Shown piece after piece: positions 34,048-43,107 of a stretch of 46,684 nucleotides of DNA. Under the pieces are notes generated by a model. It did no database searches and was not told where the DNA came from. It worked only from the letters and a program-made list of their open reading frames with translations. Numbering within the stretch: the first letter of the stretch is position 1; the number at the start of each line of letters is the position of its first letter. This DNA is from Lachnospiraceae bacterium (GTDB taxonomy: Bacteria; Bacillota; Clostridia; Lachnospirales; Lachnospiraceae): positions 1-46,684 of the forward strand of contig JAIDPF010000050.1 of the NCBI GenBank assembly GCA_029062895.1, in the 5' to 3' direction. Both the position numbers and the translations under genes were made by a program.

Positions 34048-37000
34048 GTGTCATTAAGATTTTATATCGGCAGTTCAGGCGCGGGAAAGAGCAGCCGCCT
34101 GCAGGAAGATATTATAGAGCGTTCCACGAAAGAGCCGGAGAGGCATTTTTTTGTATTGGTTCCTGATCAATATACCATGCAGACGCAGAAGGAGATGATA
34201 GAACGTCATCCGCTGCATGGATTTATGAATATAGAGATCTTCAGTTTTGGAAGGTTGGCGCATTATATCTTTGAGGAAGTGGGGCAGCCGGAACGTCTGA
34301 CGCTGGATGACACCGGAAAAAATCTGATTCTGAGAAAGCTGGCATCCGAAATGGCGGATGAGCTTCCGACGATCGGAAGATATCTGAAAAAGACCGGCTA
34401 TGTTCATGAGGTGAAATCTGTTATTTCCGAGTTTATGCAGTATGGTCTGGATGTGGAAAAGGTGGACAAACTCTGCGCGACGGTAAAGGATAAGCCTGTG
34501 CTCAAGGGAAAGCTTCAGGACATCAACAGGCTTTATGAAAGCTTTTTGAAGTATCTGGGAGAAAAGTATATCACCACGGAAGAGACGATGGATCTTTTGG
34601 CCGGGTTACTGGAAAAATCAGAATTGATCAGGGGAAGTATCGTGGCTTTGGATGGATTTACCGGATTTACACCGGTGCAGAACCATGTCATCAGCAGGCT
34701 TTTAACATTGTGCGAGGAAGTGATCCTGACGGTCACGCTGCCTGAGGAGGAATTAGGGCAGCTAAAGCAACCCGGGCAGCTAAAGCAACCCGGGCAGGAT
34801 TCCACACTCTTTGCCTTGAGTAAAAAAACGATTTTTACGATGATCAGACTGGCGAAGGAGATGGATGTGCCAAGGGGAGAGGATGTTCTGTTAAAGGGTT
34901 CTCCGGTGATCCGTTACCGGACGCAGCCAGCGCTGGCGCATCTGGAACAGCATCTGTTCCGGGCAGGAGCGGGGATCTATCAGGGACAGGCGGATGGGAT
35001 ACATATTTATTCCGCAATATCGCCAAGGGAAGAACTTAGGAAGACTTTTGTCAGGATTCGCCGGCTGATCCAGGAAAAAAAATATGCGTATAGGGATATT
35101 GCCATTGTCACAGGGGATTTGGAGCGTTATGCCTCATACGCGGCAGAAATGTCAGAACGGTACGATGTTCCGATCTTTTTGGACAATAACAGAAAATTGG
35201 GATTAAATCCTTTTACGGAGTATGTGAAAAGCGGTCTCAGGGTGATCCGTAATAATTTCTCCTATGAAAGTGTGGTGCATTTTTTGAAATGCGGATTTAC
35301 TGGACTTTCGGAGGAGGAGATCGACAGGCTGGAAAATTATATGCTGGCGTTGAAGATCCGTGGAGAGAAAACATGGAGCCGGGCGTTCGTGCGCTGCCCG
35401 GCATACATGAGGCGGCAGACACAAGAACCACCACAGACACAGGATCTACAGCAGACGCAGGACCAACCACAGACACAAGACCCACTGCAGCAGATCAATC
35501 AGACAAGGGAGGCGTTGATGGAGCTGCTGAGACCTTTATTGCCGTTGAAAAAAGGGGGCCTGGCGGAAGAAATGGTAAAGACCCTTTACCATTTTATTGC
35601 GGATCATAATATTTATGACAAGCTGCAGGAGTATGTCAGGTATTTTAAAGATCAGGAGGATTTTGCCAGAGCGGGAGAATACGATCAGATCTATGGATAT
35701 CTGATGCAGCTTTTGGAGCAGATGTCTTCTTTGTTGGAAGGTGAGGAATTGTCATTAGAGGAGTTTATCGAGATCCTGGAGGCGGGTATTTTGGAACTTC
35801 AAGTGGGGATCCTGCCACAGGATACGGACCGTGTGGTGATGGGGGATATCGAACGAACCAGACTGAAACAGGTGAAAGCGCTCTTTTTTGTGGGTGTAAA
35901 TGAAGGAATCATACCAAAACATAATACGGGTGGTGGTATGATCTCCGATATGGATCGGGAGACGATTGCAGAAGCGGGATATGAACTCAGTCCTACGCCA
36001 AGGCAGAAGATGTATACCCAAAGGCTGTATCTGTACATGAATATGACAAAGCCCTCAGAGCAGCTGTGGATATCCTATGCGCAGGTGGATGCAGAGGGAA
36101 AGTCCCTCAGACCGTCTTATCTGGTGGGAATGATCAGTAAGATGTTTCCGAAGCTTGAAGCGTCTGGTGCTGATGGGCAGCCGGATATCAGACCGTCGGA
36201 GGGCGGCAGGGGATCTGGTGTTGTTATGCCGTCGGTTATGGATGAGATTGTGGCGTTGAAGGACAGTAGGGAACATTTCGCGCAGCTTTTCCGGGAGTAT
36301 GCCGGACAGACGCTTCGGAGAGAAATGCTGCCGATGTTCGCGGCGTTATATAAGGAGTATGAAAAGCGGGATGCGGTCACGCTTTCCATGATCAGGGACG
36401 CGGCGTTTTACCGTTATACCCCGGAAAAGCTTGACCGTGGGGTGGTCAGGGCTTTGTATGGCGTCGTGCTGGAGAACAGTATCAGCAGGATGGAAGCATA
36501 TGCCCGCTGCGCTTACGCCCATTTTCTGCAGTATGGTATGCAGCTCAAGGAGCGGGAAGATTATTCTTTTGGAAATATGGATATGGGAAACTTTTTTCAT
36601 CAGGCTCTGGAACAGTTTGGTCTTCAGTTGAAAGATCAGGGTCTGTCATGGACGGATTTTACAAAGGAACAGGCGGAGGAGATCCTCGACAACATTTTAA
36701 ATAATATTGCCGTGGCCTATGGAGAGAGTGTGATCTATCAGGACGAAAGGACTGCTTACCGGCTGACGCAGATTCGCAGGATTCTGCTTCGCACGGTACA
36801 GAATCTTCAATATCAGTTAAAAAAAGGAAGTTTTGTGCCACAGGAGCTGGAGTACAGCTTTCGTAAGGAGGTATCTGTAGACCGGATGAAGCTGGGATTG
36901 ACCGATGAGGAAAAGCTGATGCTTACCGGAAAGATCGACCGTTATGATGTCTTTGAAAAGGACAATATGCTTTACGTGAAGGTAATCGATTATAAATCAA

Positions 37001-37596
37001 GGGATAAAAAGATAGATCTTGTCCAGTTGTATTACGGACTGCAGTTGCAGCTTGCCGTATATCTGGAACAGGCGGTAGAGCGTGTAAAGCAAAAGAATCC
37101 GGGCAGGCAGGTCATTCCGGCAGCATTATTTTATTATCCGGTGACAGATCCAATCATGGCGCAGGAAAATGCCAATGTATCACAGGAGGAATGGGAGCGT
37201 TGGATGCATGAAAAACTGCGTGTGTCAGGTTATTTTGTAGAGGATGAAGAGGTTATTAAAGGGCTGGATCGGACATATATGGATGTTTCCGATGTCATCC
37301 GGCTGGAAAAGAAAAAGGACGGCAGCTATACGGCAGCGTCTCAGGTCATCCCGAAGGATACCCTAAAGCTGCTTGGCGATTATGCGGATCATATGATCCG
37401 CAGGATCGGAAGCGAGATATTGCAAGGAGAGCGGAATGCCCGTCCGTGCGGTGATACTGCCTGTAGTTATTGTTCCTATCGGGAAGTATGCTGCTTTGAT
37501 AGTCGGCTGCCCGGATTTGAAAGTCAGGATATGGATATGAGCGAGACGGAGGCAATGGAGAAGATAGTGGAGGAACTGAAAGATTCGCGGAAGTGA
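34048..37596 (+). CDS. addB: ATP-dependent helicase/nuclease subunit B
   Basis: GGAGG at 34036-34040 and a 7-base gap point to GTG 34048, not the ATG at 34000, giving 1182 residues. The N-terminal P-loop is IGSSGAGKSSRLQE. The C-terminal RecB-type nuclease shows GKIDRYDVFE and VKVIDYKS. The iron-sulfur cluster cysteines are the single one in ARCAYAHFLQYG and the trio in CSYCSYREVC. AddB pairs with AddA to resect double-strand ends and load RecA after Chi recognition. Two low-complexity insertions are unusual: GQLKQP repeated twice near residue 240 and QTQ-rich repeats near residue 455. The stop is 16 bases before addA. Confidence 0.94.
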   Translation: MSLRFYIGSSGAGKSSRLQEDIIERSTKEPERHFFVLVPDQYTMQTQKEMIERHPLHGFMNIEIFSFGRLAHYIFEEVGQPERLTLDDTGKNLILRKLASEMADELPTIGRYLKKTGYVHEVKSVISEFMQYGLDVEKVDKLCATVKDKPVLKGKLQDINRLYESFLKYLGEKYITTEETMDLLAGLLEKSELIRGSIVALDGFTGFTPVQNHVISRLLTLCEEVILTVTLPEEELGQLKQPGQLKQPGQDSTLFALSKKTIFTMIRLAKEMDVPRGEDVLLKGSPVIRYRTQPALAHLEQHLFRAGAGIYQGQADGIHIYSAISPREELRKTFVRIRRLIQEKKYAYRDIAIVTGDLERYASYAAEMSERYDVPIFLDNNRKLGLNPFTEYVKSGLRVIRNNFSYESVVHFLKCGFTGLSEEEIDRLENYMLALKIRGEKTWSRAFVRCPAYMRRQTQEPPQTQDLQQTQDQPQTQDPLQQINQTREALMELLRPLLPLKKGGLAEEMVKTLYHFIADHNIYDKLQEYVRYFKDQEDFARAGEYDQIYGYLMQLLEQMSSLLEGEELSLEEFIEILEAGILELQVGILPQDTDRVVMGDIERTRLKQVKALFFVGVNEGIIPKHNTGGGMISDMDRETIAEAGYELSPTPRQKMYTQRLYLYMNMTKPSEQLWISYAQVDAEGKSLRPSYLVGMISKMFPKLEASGADGQPDIRPSEGGRGSGVVMPSVMDEIVALKDSREHFAQLFREYAGQTLRREMLPMFAALYKEYEKRDAVTLSMIRDAAFYRYTPEKLDRGVVRALYGVVLENSISRMEAYARCAYAHFLQYGMQLKEREDYSFGNMDMGNFFHQALEQFGLQLKDQGLSWTDFTKEQAEEILDNILNNIAVAYGESVIYQDERTAYRLTQIRRILLRTVQNLQYQLKKGSFVPQELEYSFRKEVSVDRMKLGLTDEEKLMLTGKIDRYDVFEKDNMLYVKVIDYKSRDKKIDLVQLYYGLQLQLAVYLEQAVERVKQKNPGRQVIPAALFYYPVTDPIMAQENANVSQEEWERWMHEKLRVSGYFVEDEEVIKGLDRTYMDVSDVIRLEKKKDGSYTAASQVIPKDTLKLLGDYADHMIRRIGSEILQGERNARPCGDTACSYCSYREVCCFDSRLPGFESQDMDMSETEAMEKIVEELKDSRK
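34756..34797 (+). repeat. 18-base tandem repeat inside addB
   Basis: The unit GGGCAGCTAAAGCAACCC occurs twice in exact tandem (34756-34773 and 34774-34791), followed by one further GGGCAG. It encodes GQLKQP repeats without breaking the frame. Confidence 0.9.
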
Positions 37597-37612
37597 CAGA
37601 AAGGAAAAAAAC

Positions 37613-40600
37613 ATGGCCGGTGTTACCTATACAGAAGAACAACAGAGAGCCATTCAGACCAGAAATGCCAACCTTCTGGTCTCAGCGGCGGCGGGAAGCG
37701 GCAAGACGGCAGTGCTGACGGAACGGATCATCTCCCTGATTACGGACAGGGAACATCCGGTTGACATTGACCGGATGCTTGTGGTGACGTTTACCAAAGC
37801 TTCCGCTGCAGAGATGCGGGAAAGGATCGGCAAAGCCATCAATGAAAGACTGGAGCAGACGCCGGAGGACGGTAATCTGCTGCGGCAGATGGCGCTGCTT
37901 TATAATGCCCAGATCACTACCATAGACAGTTTCTGTCTCTATCTGCTTCGGAATAACTTTGGGGATATCGGGCTGGATCCTGCTTTTCGGGTGATGGAAC
38001 AAGGAGAGCGGAAGCTTCTGATGAAGGATACGATGGACGAGCTGCTGGAGGAGCGGTATCAGGATAAAGAGAATCAGGATTTCTTTCTGCTGGCAGAATG
38101 TTATGGGGAGAATGGAAAGGACGAGCTTTTAGAGGAAATCACACTCTCACTTTATGATTATGCCATGAGCCATCCATATCCGCTGGACTGGCTGGAGAAT
38201 GCGGCAAAGAGTTATGCTGCGGAGACCTTTGAGGAACTGGAGCAGAAAGAATGGTGGAAGGATTGGCTGGCGGAAAATGAACGGTTGATAGAACAGGGAC
38301 TTATGATTACAGAGGAAGCGGAGGGACTCTGCCGGGAATCGGATGGTCCGTTGGCATATCTGCCGGCGATGGAAGCGCAGAAGTCGCTGCTGACGGAATT
38401 GAAGGAGAATCAAGCATTTGACCGCAGATATAAGCTTCTGCATGGAGCGGAGATTCCGGGATTTGGAAGGGCAAAGAAAACAGATGATAAGGAACTCTGC
38501 GACAGGGTGAAAGCCTGTCGGGAAAGTGTAAAGAAGATTTTGGAGCGGCTGTCCGGTTGTTATTATGATACGTCGGAACATATCCTTGCCGCACAGAAAG
38601 GGGCTCAGACGGCAGCAGGAGCTCTGATACGTCTTGCGGAAGATTTTATAGAGCGTTTTGGACGTCATAAGCGGGAGAGAAATGTTGTGGATTTTTCTGA
38701 TATGGAGCATCTTGCGCTTGAAGTTCTTCTGCAAAAATCAGAGGAGGGAACGCTGATTCCCACAAGAGCGGCGAAGGAATATCAGGATTACTTTGAATGT
38801 GTAATGGTGGATGAATATCAGGATAGCAATTATGTGCAGGAGTATCTCTTAAAGACGGTTGCCAGAGAGGATAATTATTTTATGGTGGGCGATGTGAAAC
38901 AGAGTATCTACCGTTTCCGTCTGGCCAGACCGGAGATCTTTATGAAGAAATATGCGCTTTTCAAGGAAGAGGCTGCGAGCGACATTCGTATCGATCTGAA
39001 CCGTAATTTCAGAAGCCGCAGGGAAGTATTGGAAAGCGTTAATGATGTCTTTGAAAAGATCATGACCGGAAAAAGCGCGGGCGTGTCTTATGACGAGCGG
39101 GCAAGACTGTATTCCGGAGCGGAATATCCGGCGGTCGAAGGACAAAGTCAGAATACGGAGCTTGTCCTGATCGAGAAGCCAAAGGAATATGATGACGCCA
39201 TAGACGCAGGGAATGCAAAAGAGCTGGAGGCATATTATATTGCCGACAGGATACAGGATATGATGAAGCAGCATTTTCAGATCTATGATTCCAAAAACAA
39301 AACTGTCAGAGCGGTGTCTTACGCGGATATTGTGATCCTGCTGCGTGCCATGGACGATCAGGAAGAGGCGCTGCGCAAGGTTTTTGAAAAGCAGGGGATC
39401 CCGGTTTATTCCACAACGAAAACAGGATATTTTTCGACATTGGAAGTGAGGACGATCATGAGTGTCCTTCAGGTACTGGACAATCCCCGGCAGGATATTC
39501 CGTTGTATGGCATGATGACTTCTTATATCGGCGGTTTTACGGAGGAGGAAGCGGCAGAGATCAAGTCGGGAAGAAATCGGAAGGACGGGGACAGATGCCT
39601 GTATGATGATGTATGCAGCTATGGGGAAGATACCGCAGCAAAGCCAGTGGAGGCGAAGACCGCCGCTCTGCTTGATATGATTGCGAAGTACCGCAGGAAG
39701 GCAAAATATACCGGCATCAGGGAACTTCTGGAGGAACTCTATGAAAAGACCGGTTATCTGGACTATGTCACAGCGCTTCCGGGAGGGACGCAGCGACGCG
39801 CCAATCTGATGATGCTTTTGGAACGGGCCTCTGATTTTGAAGCGACGAGCTATCACGGATTGTTTCATTTTGTCCGTTATATCAGCCAGCTAAAGGCGCA
39901 GGAGGTGGACTATGGGGAAGCGGGCATATTGGATGAGCATGCGGATGTGGTCAGGATCATGACCATCCATAAGAGCAAGGGATTGGAGTTCCCCGTATGC
40001 TTTTTGTGCGGATTGGGAAAGAAGATCAATCGGAGAGATGTCTCAAAGCCTGTGTTGCTGGAGTCGGAATACGGTATTGGACTGGATCATATTGATCCCC
40101 TGCTTCGCGTCAGGAGACCCACGATATTGAAAAAAGCGATTGCTGATAAGATCCTGACGGATGCAATTTCAGAGGAAATGAGGATTCTGTACGTCGCTAT
40201 GACGCGGGCGAAGGAAAAGCTGATCATGACCGGAAGTGTCAACGATTTTGAGAAGACGGTGGAAAAGTGGAGAAAGGGCGGATCAGCGGATTATGATAAT
40301 ATCCTGCAGTATTCAACCTATCTGGACTTTTTATTGGCGGCTTATCTAGGAAGCGGAAAGGGAGAAAAATATATCTTAGGCAGTAAAATAGAAGAGATGA
40401 TAGCGCATACAGAGAAAGACGACCTTGTAACTGCGCTGTCAAAGGAAGCGTTGAAGGATATCGGAATACAGTCGGATCCTTCCTGGGAGAAGGTTTTGGA
40501 GGAGCGCTTTTCTATGACCTATCCATATCCGGAACTGGCGGGATTGTATACAAAGACTACGGTATCGGAATTAAAAAAGGCGGCTTATGAGGACACGGAA

Positions 40601-41260
40601 GCCTATCAGATGTTTGATACGCAGCAGAAAGAGGCTTATGTGCCAAAGTTTATACGGGGAGAGGAGGAAGCCTCTCTGGGAAGTAAGCGAGGAACGGCAG
40701 TTCACAGGATCATGGAGCTGATAGAATACAAGGAATTGTGGAATATTTTTGAAGAGGCGGGAGCCTTATCGGAAGGTCTCAGGCAGAGAGAGGGAAAAAT
40801 GGATCAGAAAGTGTTGGAAGGTCAGGTCAAACTGATCATGGAAAAAAATATTGCGTCCGGCAAGCTGACAAAAGAAGCGGCAGAGCTGATTAACGTCAGA
40901 AAGTGCGCGCGTTTTCTTGCCTCCGATCTTGCCGGACGGATGGTCAAGGCTGACAGGGAAGGGAAATTATGTAAGGAAAAATCTTTTTTCATAGGGATTC
41001 CTGCAAAGGAGCTAAAAGAGGAATTTCCGCAGGAGGAGACGGTTCTGGTGCAGGGGGTGATCGATGTCTATTTTGAGGAAGAGGACGGACTGGTGCTGTT
41101 AGATTATAAGACAGACAGGGTAGCGGAACCGGAGGAACTGAGATCGAGGTATCATATCCAGATGGAACTGTATGCCCGTGCGCTGGAGCAGATCACACGA
41201 AAACCGGTGAAGGAAAGGCTGATTTATTCTTTTGCATTGGAAACTTCCCTGAAGGTCTAA
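37613..41260 (+). CDS. addA: ATP-dependent helicase/nuclease subunit A
   Basis: The protein has 1215 residues, the expected size. It is a UvrD/RecB-type superfamily 1A helicase. The Q-like motif TEEQQRAIQ and Walker A AAAGSGKTAVL are at the N terminus; motif II is VMVDEYQDSNYVQ, motif III GDVKQSIYRFR, motif V IMTIHKSKGLEFPVCF and motif VI LYVAMTRAKEKL. The C-terminal nuclease has GVIDVYFEEEDG and LLDYKTD. Together with AddB it forms the Gram-positive counterpart of RecBCD. The two genes are only 16 bases apart and certainly co-transcribed. No truncation or frameshift is visible. Confidence 0.96.
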   Translation: MAGVTYTEEQQRAIQTRNANLLVSAAAGSGKTAVLTERIISLITDREHPVDIDRMLVVTFTKASAAEMRERIGKAINERLEQTPEDGNLLRQMALLYNAQITTIDSFCLYLLRNNFGDIGLDPAFRVMEQGERKLLMKDTMDELLEERYQDKENQDFFLLAECYGENGKDELLEEITLSLYDYAMSHPYPLDWLENAAKSYAAETFEELEQKEWWKDWLAENERLIEQGLMITEEAEGLCRESDGPLAYLPAMEAQKSLLTELKENQAFDRRYKLLHGAEIPGFGRAKKTDDKELCDRVKACRESVKKILERLSGCYYDTSEHILAAQKGAQTAAGALIRLAEDFIERFGRHKRERNVVDFSDMEHLALEVLLQKSEEGTLIPTRAAKEYQDYFECVMVDEYQDSNYVQEYLLKTVAREDNYFMVGDVKQSIYRFRLARPEIFMKKYALFKEEAASDIRIDLNRNFRSRREVLESVNDVFEKIMTGKSAGVSYDERARLYSGAEYPAVEGQSQNTELVLIEKPKEYDDAIDAGNAKELEAYYIADRIQDMMKQHFQIYDSKNKTVRAVSYADIVILLRAMDDQEEALRKVFEKQGIPVYSTTKTGYFSTLEVRTIMSVLQVLDNPRQDIPLYGMMTSYIGGFTEEEAAEIKSGRNRKDGDRCLYDDVCSYGEDTAAKPVEAKTAALLDMIAKYRRKAKYTGIRELLEELYEKTGYLDYVTALPGGTQRRANLMMLLERASDFEATSYHGLFHFVRYISQLKAQEVDYGEAGILDEHADVVRIMTIHKSKGLEFPVCFLCGLGKKINRRDVSKPVLLESEYGIGLDHIDPLLRVRRPTILKKAIADKILTDAISEEMRILYVAMTRAKEKLIMTGSVNDFEKTVEKWRKGGSADYDNILQYSTYLDFLLAAYLGSGKGEKYILGSKIEEMIAHTEKDDLVTALSKEALKDIGIQSDPSWEKVLEERFSMTYPYPELAGLYTKTTVSELKKAAYEDTEAYQMFDTQQKEAYVPKFIRGEEEASLGSKRGTAVHRIMELIEYKELWNIFEEAGALSEGLRQREGKMDQKVLEGQVKLIMEKNIASGKLTKEAAELINVRKCARFLASDLAGRMVKADREGKLCKEKSFFIGIPAKELKEEFPQEETVLVQGVIDVYFEEEDGLVLLDYKTDRVAEPEELRSRYHIQMELYARALEQITRKPVKERLIYSFALETSLKV

Positions 41261-41332
41261 AGAGAAAGAAGCGATGTAGGAGAATGCGTCCGGAAAGCAC
41301 AAAAAACGATAGCCAAAAGTGTTTTTATTTGT

Positions 41333-41490
41333 TATAATGTACGCGAAAGCAATGAGCAGTGCGCGAACGAATGAAATCATCTGCCGCCGGAAGCTTGCTT
41401 CCGGGCGGAATATGATTTCATGAGTGAGCATAGGGCGAAGCCCGCGAGCGAGAAGGAGCAAAGCGGAATCGAGCGAGAGCACTGCGGGGT
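41333..41490 (+). promoter_or_regulatory. Extended -10 promoter and structured leader of the HD-GYP gene
   Basis: TGTTATAAT ending at 41338 is an extended -10 element without a good -35. Downstream, the presumed leader folds into several helices. GCAGTGC (41356-41362) pairs with GCACTGC (41479-41485) as a closing stem. Inside it a 51-base hairpin has perfect ATGAAATCAT/ATGATTTCAT arms (41371-41380, 41412-41421) around a G/C-rich core, and GGGC-GAA-GCCC forms at 41433-41443. There is no T-run or terminator. It may be a cis-regulatory RNA or a dispersed intergenic repeat. The known GEMM cyclic-di-GMP riboswitch sequence is not recognisable. Confidence 0.55.
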
Positions 41491-41516
41491 TATGTATAGA
41501 AAGGTATCTCTTTAGC

Positions 41517-42983
41517 ATGTTGAAGATTACGGATGATATTAATGATATATTGGAATTAGGTTATTCGTTATCCACAGAAAGATATTATTTTAAGTTGTTT
41601 GACCTGATTTTGGATGGCTGCATGAAGTTTACCAATGCGGATGGCGGCAGTCTTTATATTGAGGACGGAGGAAGGCTTCGTCAGCTTACGTCTATCAACC
41701 GTTCCCTTGGGTTGTATCGGGGGCGTGGCGGTGAACCGACGGATGACGTCGCGATTGATATCAAGTCCCATAATCTACTGGCCTATACGGCGTCCCATCA
41801 GGTCAATCTGAATATACCGGATATTTATCATGAGAAAGAATTTGAGATATTATCCATTAAAGAATTTGACGTAGTACATAATTACAGAACAAAATCCCTA
41901 TTGACTGTTCCGATCTTTGAGCCGGGTAAGAGCGTTATCGGCGTTATGCAGCTGACCAATTGTACGGAAGATGATGGCAGCGTGATTCCGTTTTCCGAAC
42001 CGCATGTGAAGATGGTCAATTCTCTGACGGCACAGATGGCGATGGCGCTGACCAATATGATGCTGATTCAGGATTTGGAGGAACTGCTGTTTTCTTTTGT
42101 GGCTTCCCTGACAACGGCGATTGACGCCAGAACCCCCTATAATGCCAATCACACGGTGCATGTGGCTGCATATTGCAGGGAGATCGTGGATCATATCAAT
42201 GCACTTCATACACGTGGGGAATATGATAAGTATATTGACAAGAATGAAAGCGAACAGCTATACATGGCTGCTATGCTTCACGATATCGGTAAGATGATCA
42301 CACCACGTGAGGTGTTGAATAAATCAACCAGACTGGGTGACCGGCTTGAGGGATTATTGAACAAGTTGGAAAAAATCAGCCTGATGATGAAGATCGATAT
42401 GCTGGAAGGCAGGATGGATAATGCGGAGTGGGCGATGGAGGATCTGCGGTTGAGTAATTTCCGGGCAGAGATTCCGGGTATGAATATCAGGGAACGGGTC
42501 ACGGAGAGCGAACTTCGAAGGATCAAGGATATGGCTTCGCGTACCTATGTGATGAAGGATGGAACAAAGATCCCTTATCTGGATGAGCAGGAGTTGAAAG
42601 CCCTTTCGATTACCAGAGGCACCTTGACGGATGAGGAACGGGAGATCGTACAGCAGCATGTTGTGTTTACGGATAAAATGCTGGATAAGATCCGGTTTAA
42701 TGAAAAATATGACAAAGTGCAGGAAATTGCGTCCTCGCATCATGAGTATCTGGATGGTTCCGGCTATCCAAATCACAAAAAAGGGGATGAACTGAGTATT
42801 TTGACTAGGATCCTTACGATCATAGATATCTATGATTCCCTGACTTCCGAAGATCGTCCTTATAAGGGCACAATGCCATTGCATAAGGCGTTGGAGATTC
42901 TGGATTCCATGGCAAAGAATGGAAAGCTGGATAAGGAACTGGTACGGATCATTAGTGATTATATGAAAAAGAGGGCAAGATAA
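41517..42983 (+). CDS. GAF and HD-GYP domain protein, probable cyclic di-GMP phosphodiesterase
   Basis: The frame opens at GTG 41424 inside the structured leader. ATG 41517, after GAAAGG (41499-41504), gives 488 residues and a sensible N terminus. Residues about 20-185 are a GAF-type sensor (LILDGCMKFTNADGGSLYIE, LTVPIFEPGKSVIGVMQL). The HD-GYP domain begins near residue 205 (DARTPYNANHTVHVAAY), with HDIGK at 255-259 and HHEYLDGSGYP, the defining signature. An insertion of roughly 100 residues separates the two halves of the domain. It should hydrolyse cyclic di-GMP, opposing the diguanylate cyclase at 25963. Membrane segments are absent, so it is cytoplasmic and senses through GAF. Confidence 0.88.
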   Translation: MLKITDDINDILELGYSLSTERYYFKLFDLILDGCMKFTNADGGSLYIEDGGRLRQLTSINRSLGLYRGRGGEPTDDVAIDIKSHNLLAYTASHQVNLNIPDIYHEKEFEILSIKEFDVVHNYRTKSLLTVPIFEPGKSVIGVMQLTNCTEDDGSVIPFSEPHVKMVNSLTAQMAMALTNMMLIQDLEELLFSFVASLTTAIDARTPYNANHTVHVAAYCREIVDHINALHTRGEYDKYIDKNESEQLYMAAMLHDIGKMITPREVLNKSTRLGDRLEGLLNKLEKISLMMKIDMLEGRMDNAEWAMEDLRLSNFRAEIPGMNIRERVTESELRRIKDMASRTYVMKDGTKIPYLDEQELKALSITRGTLTDEEREIVQQHVVFTDKMLDKIRFNEKYDKVQEIASSHHEYLDGSGYPNHKKGDELSILTRILTIIDIYDSLTSEDRPYKGTMPLHKALEILDSMAKNGKLDKELVRIISDYMKKRAR

Positions 42984-43048
42984 TATATTTCCTAATACGG
43001 GGCATGTTGAGATGGTAGTATTGATGTAAAGAAAATGACAACGCAGGA

Positions 43049-43077
43049 TTGAGTATTATGCATTACATATTTATAGA
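43049..43077 (+). promoter_or_regulatory. Promoter of the restriction-modification operon
   Basis: TTGAGT (43049-43054) and TATAGA (43072-43077) are 17 bases apart, 31 bases before the endonuclease start. A second AT-rich -10-like stretch lies just downstream. Confidence 0.4.
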
Positions 43078-43107
43078 AAATTATATAATAATTTTGAGAG
43101 ATTAGTT

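Noticed and set aside
35405-35490. CRISPR-like repeats
   Set aside because: The QTQ-encoding repeats in addB are short, imperfect, in frame and without spacers. No CRISPR array was seen in the window.
38849-39868. 339-codon minus-strand frame opposite addA
   Set aside because: It lies wholly antisense to conserved helicase motifs of addA and its translation has no recognisable domain.
41353-41490. Cyclic-di-GMP (GEMM) riboswitch before the HD-GYP gene
   Set aside because: The conserved GEMM segments were not found, and the helices do not match its known architecture. The region is reported only as a structured leader.
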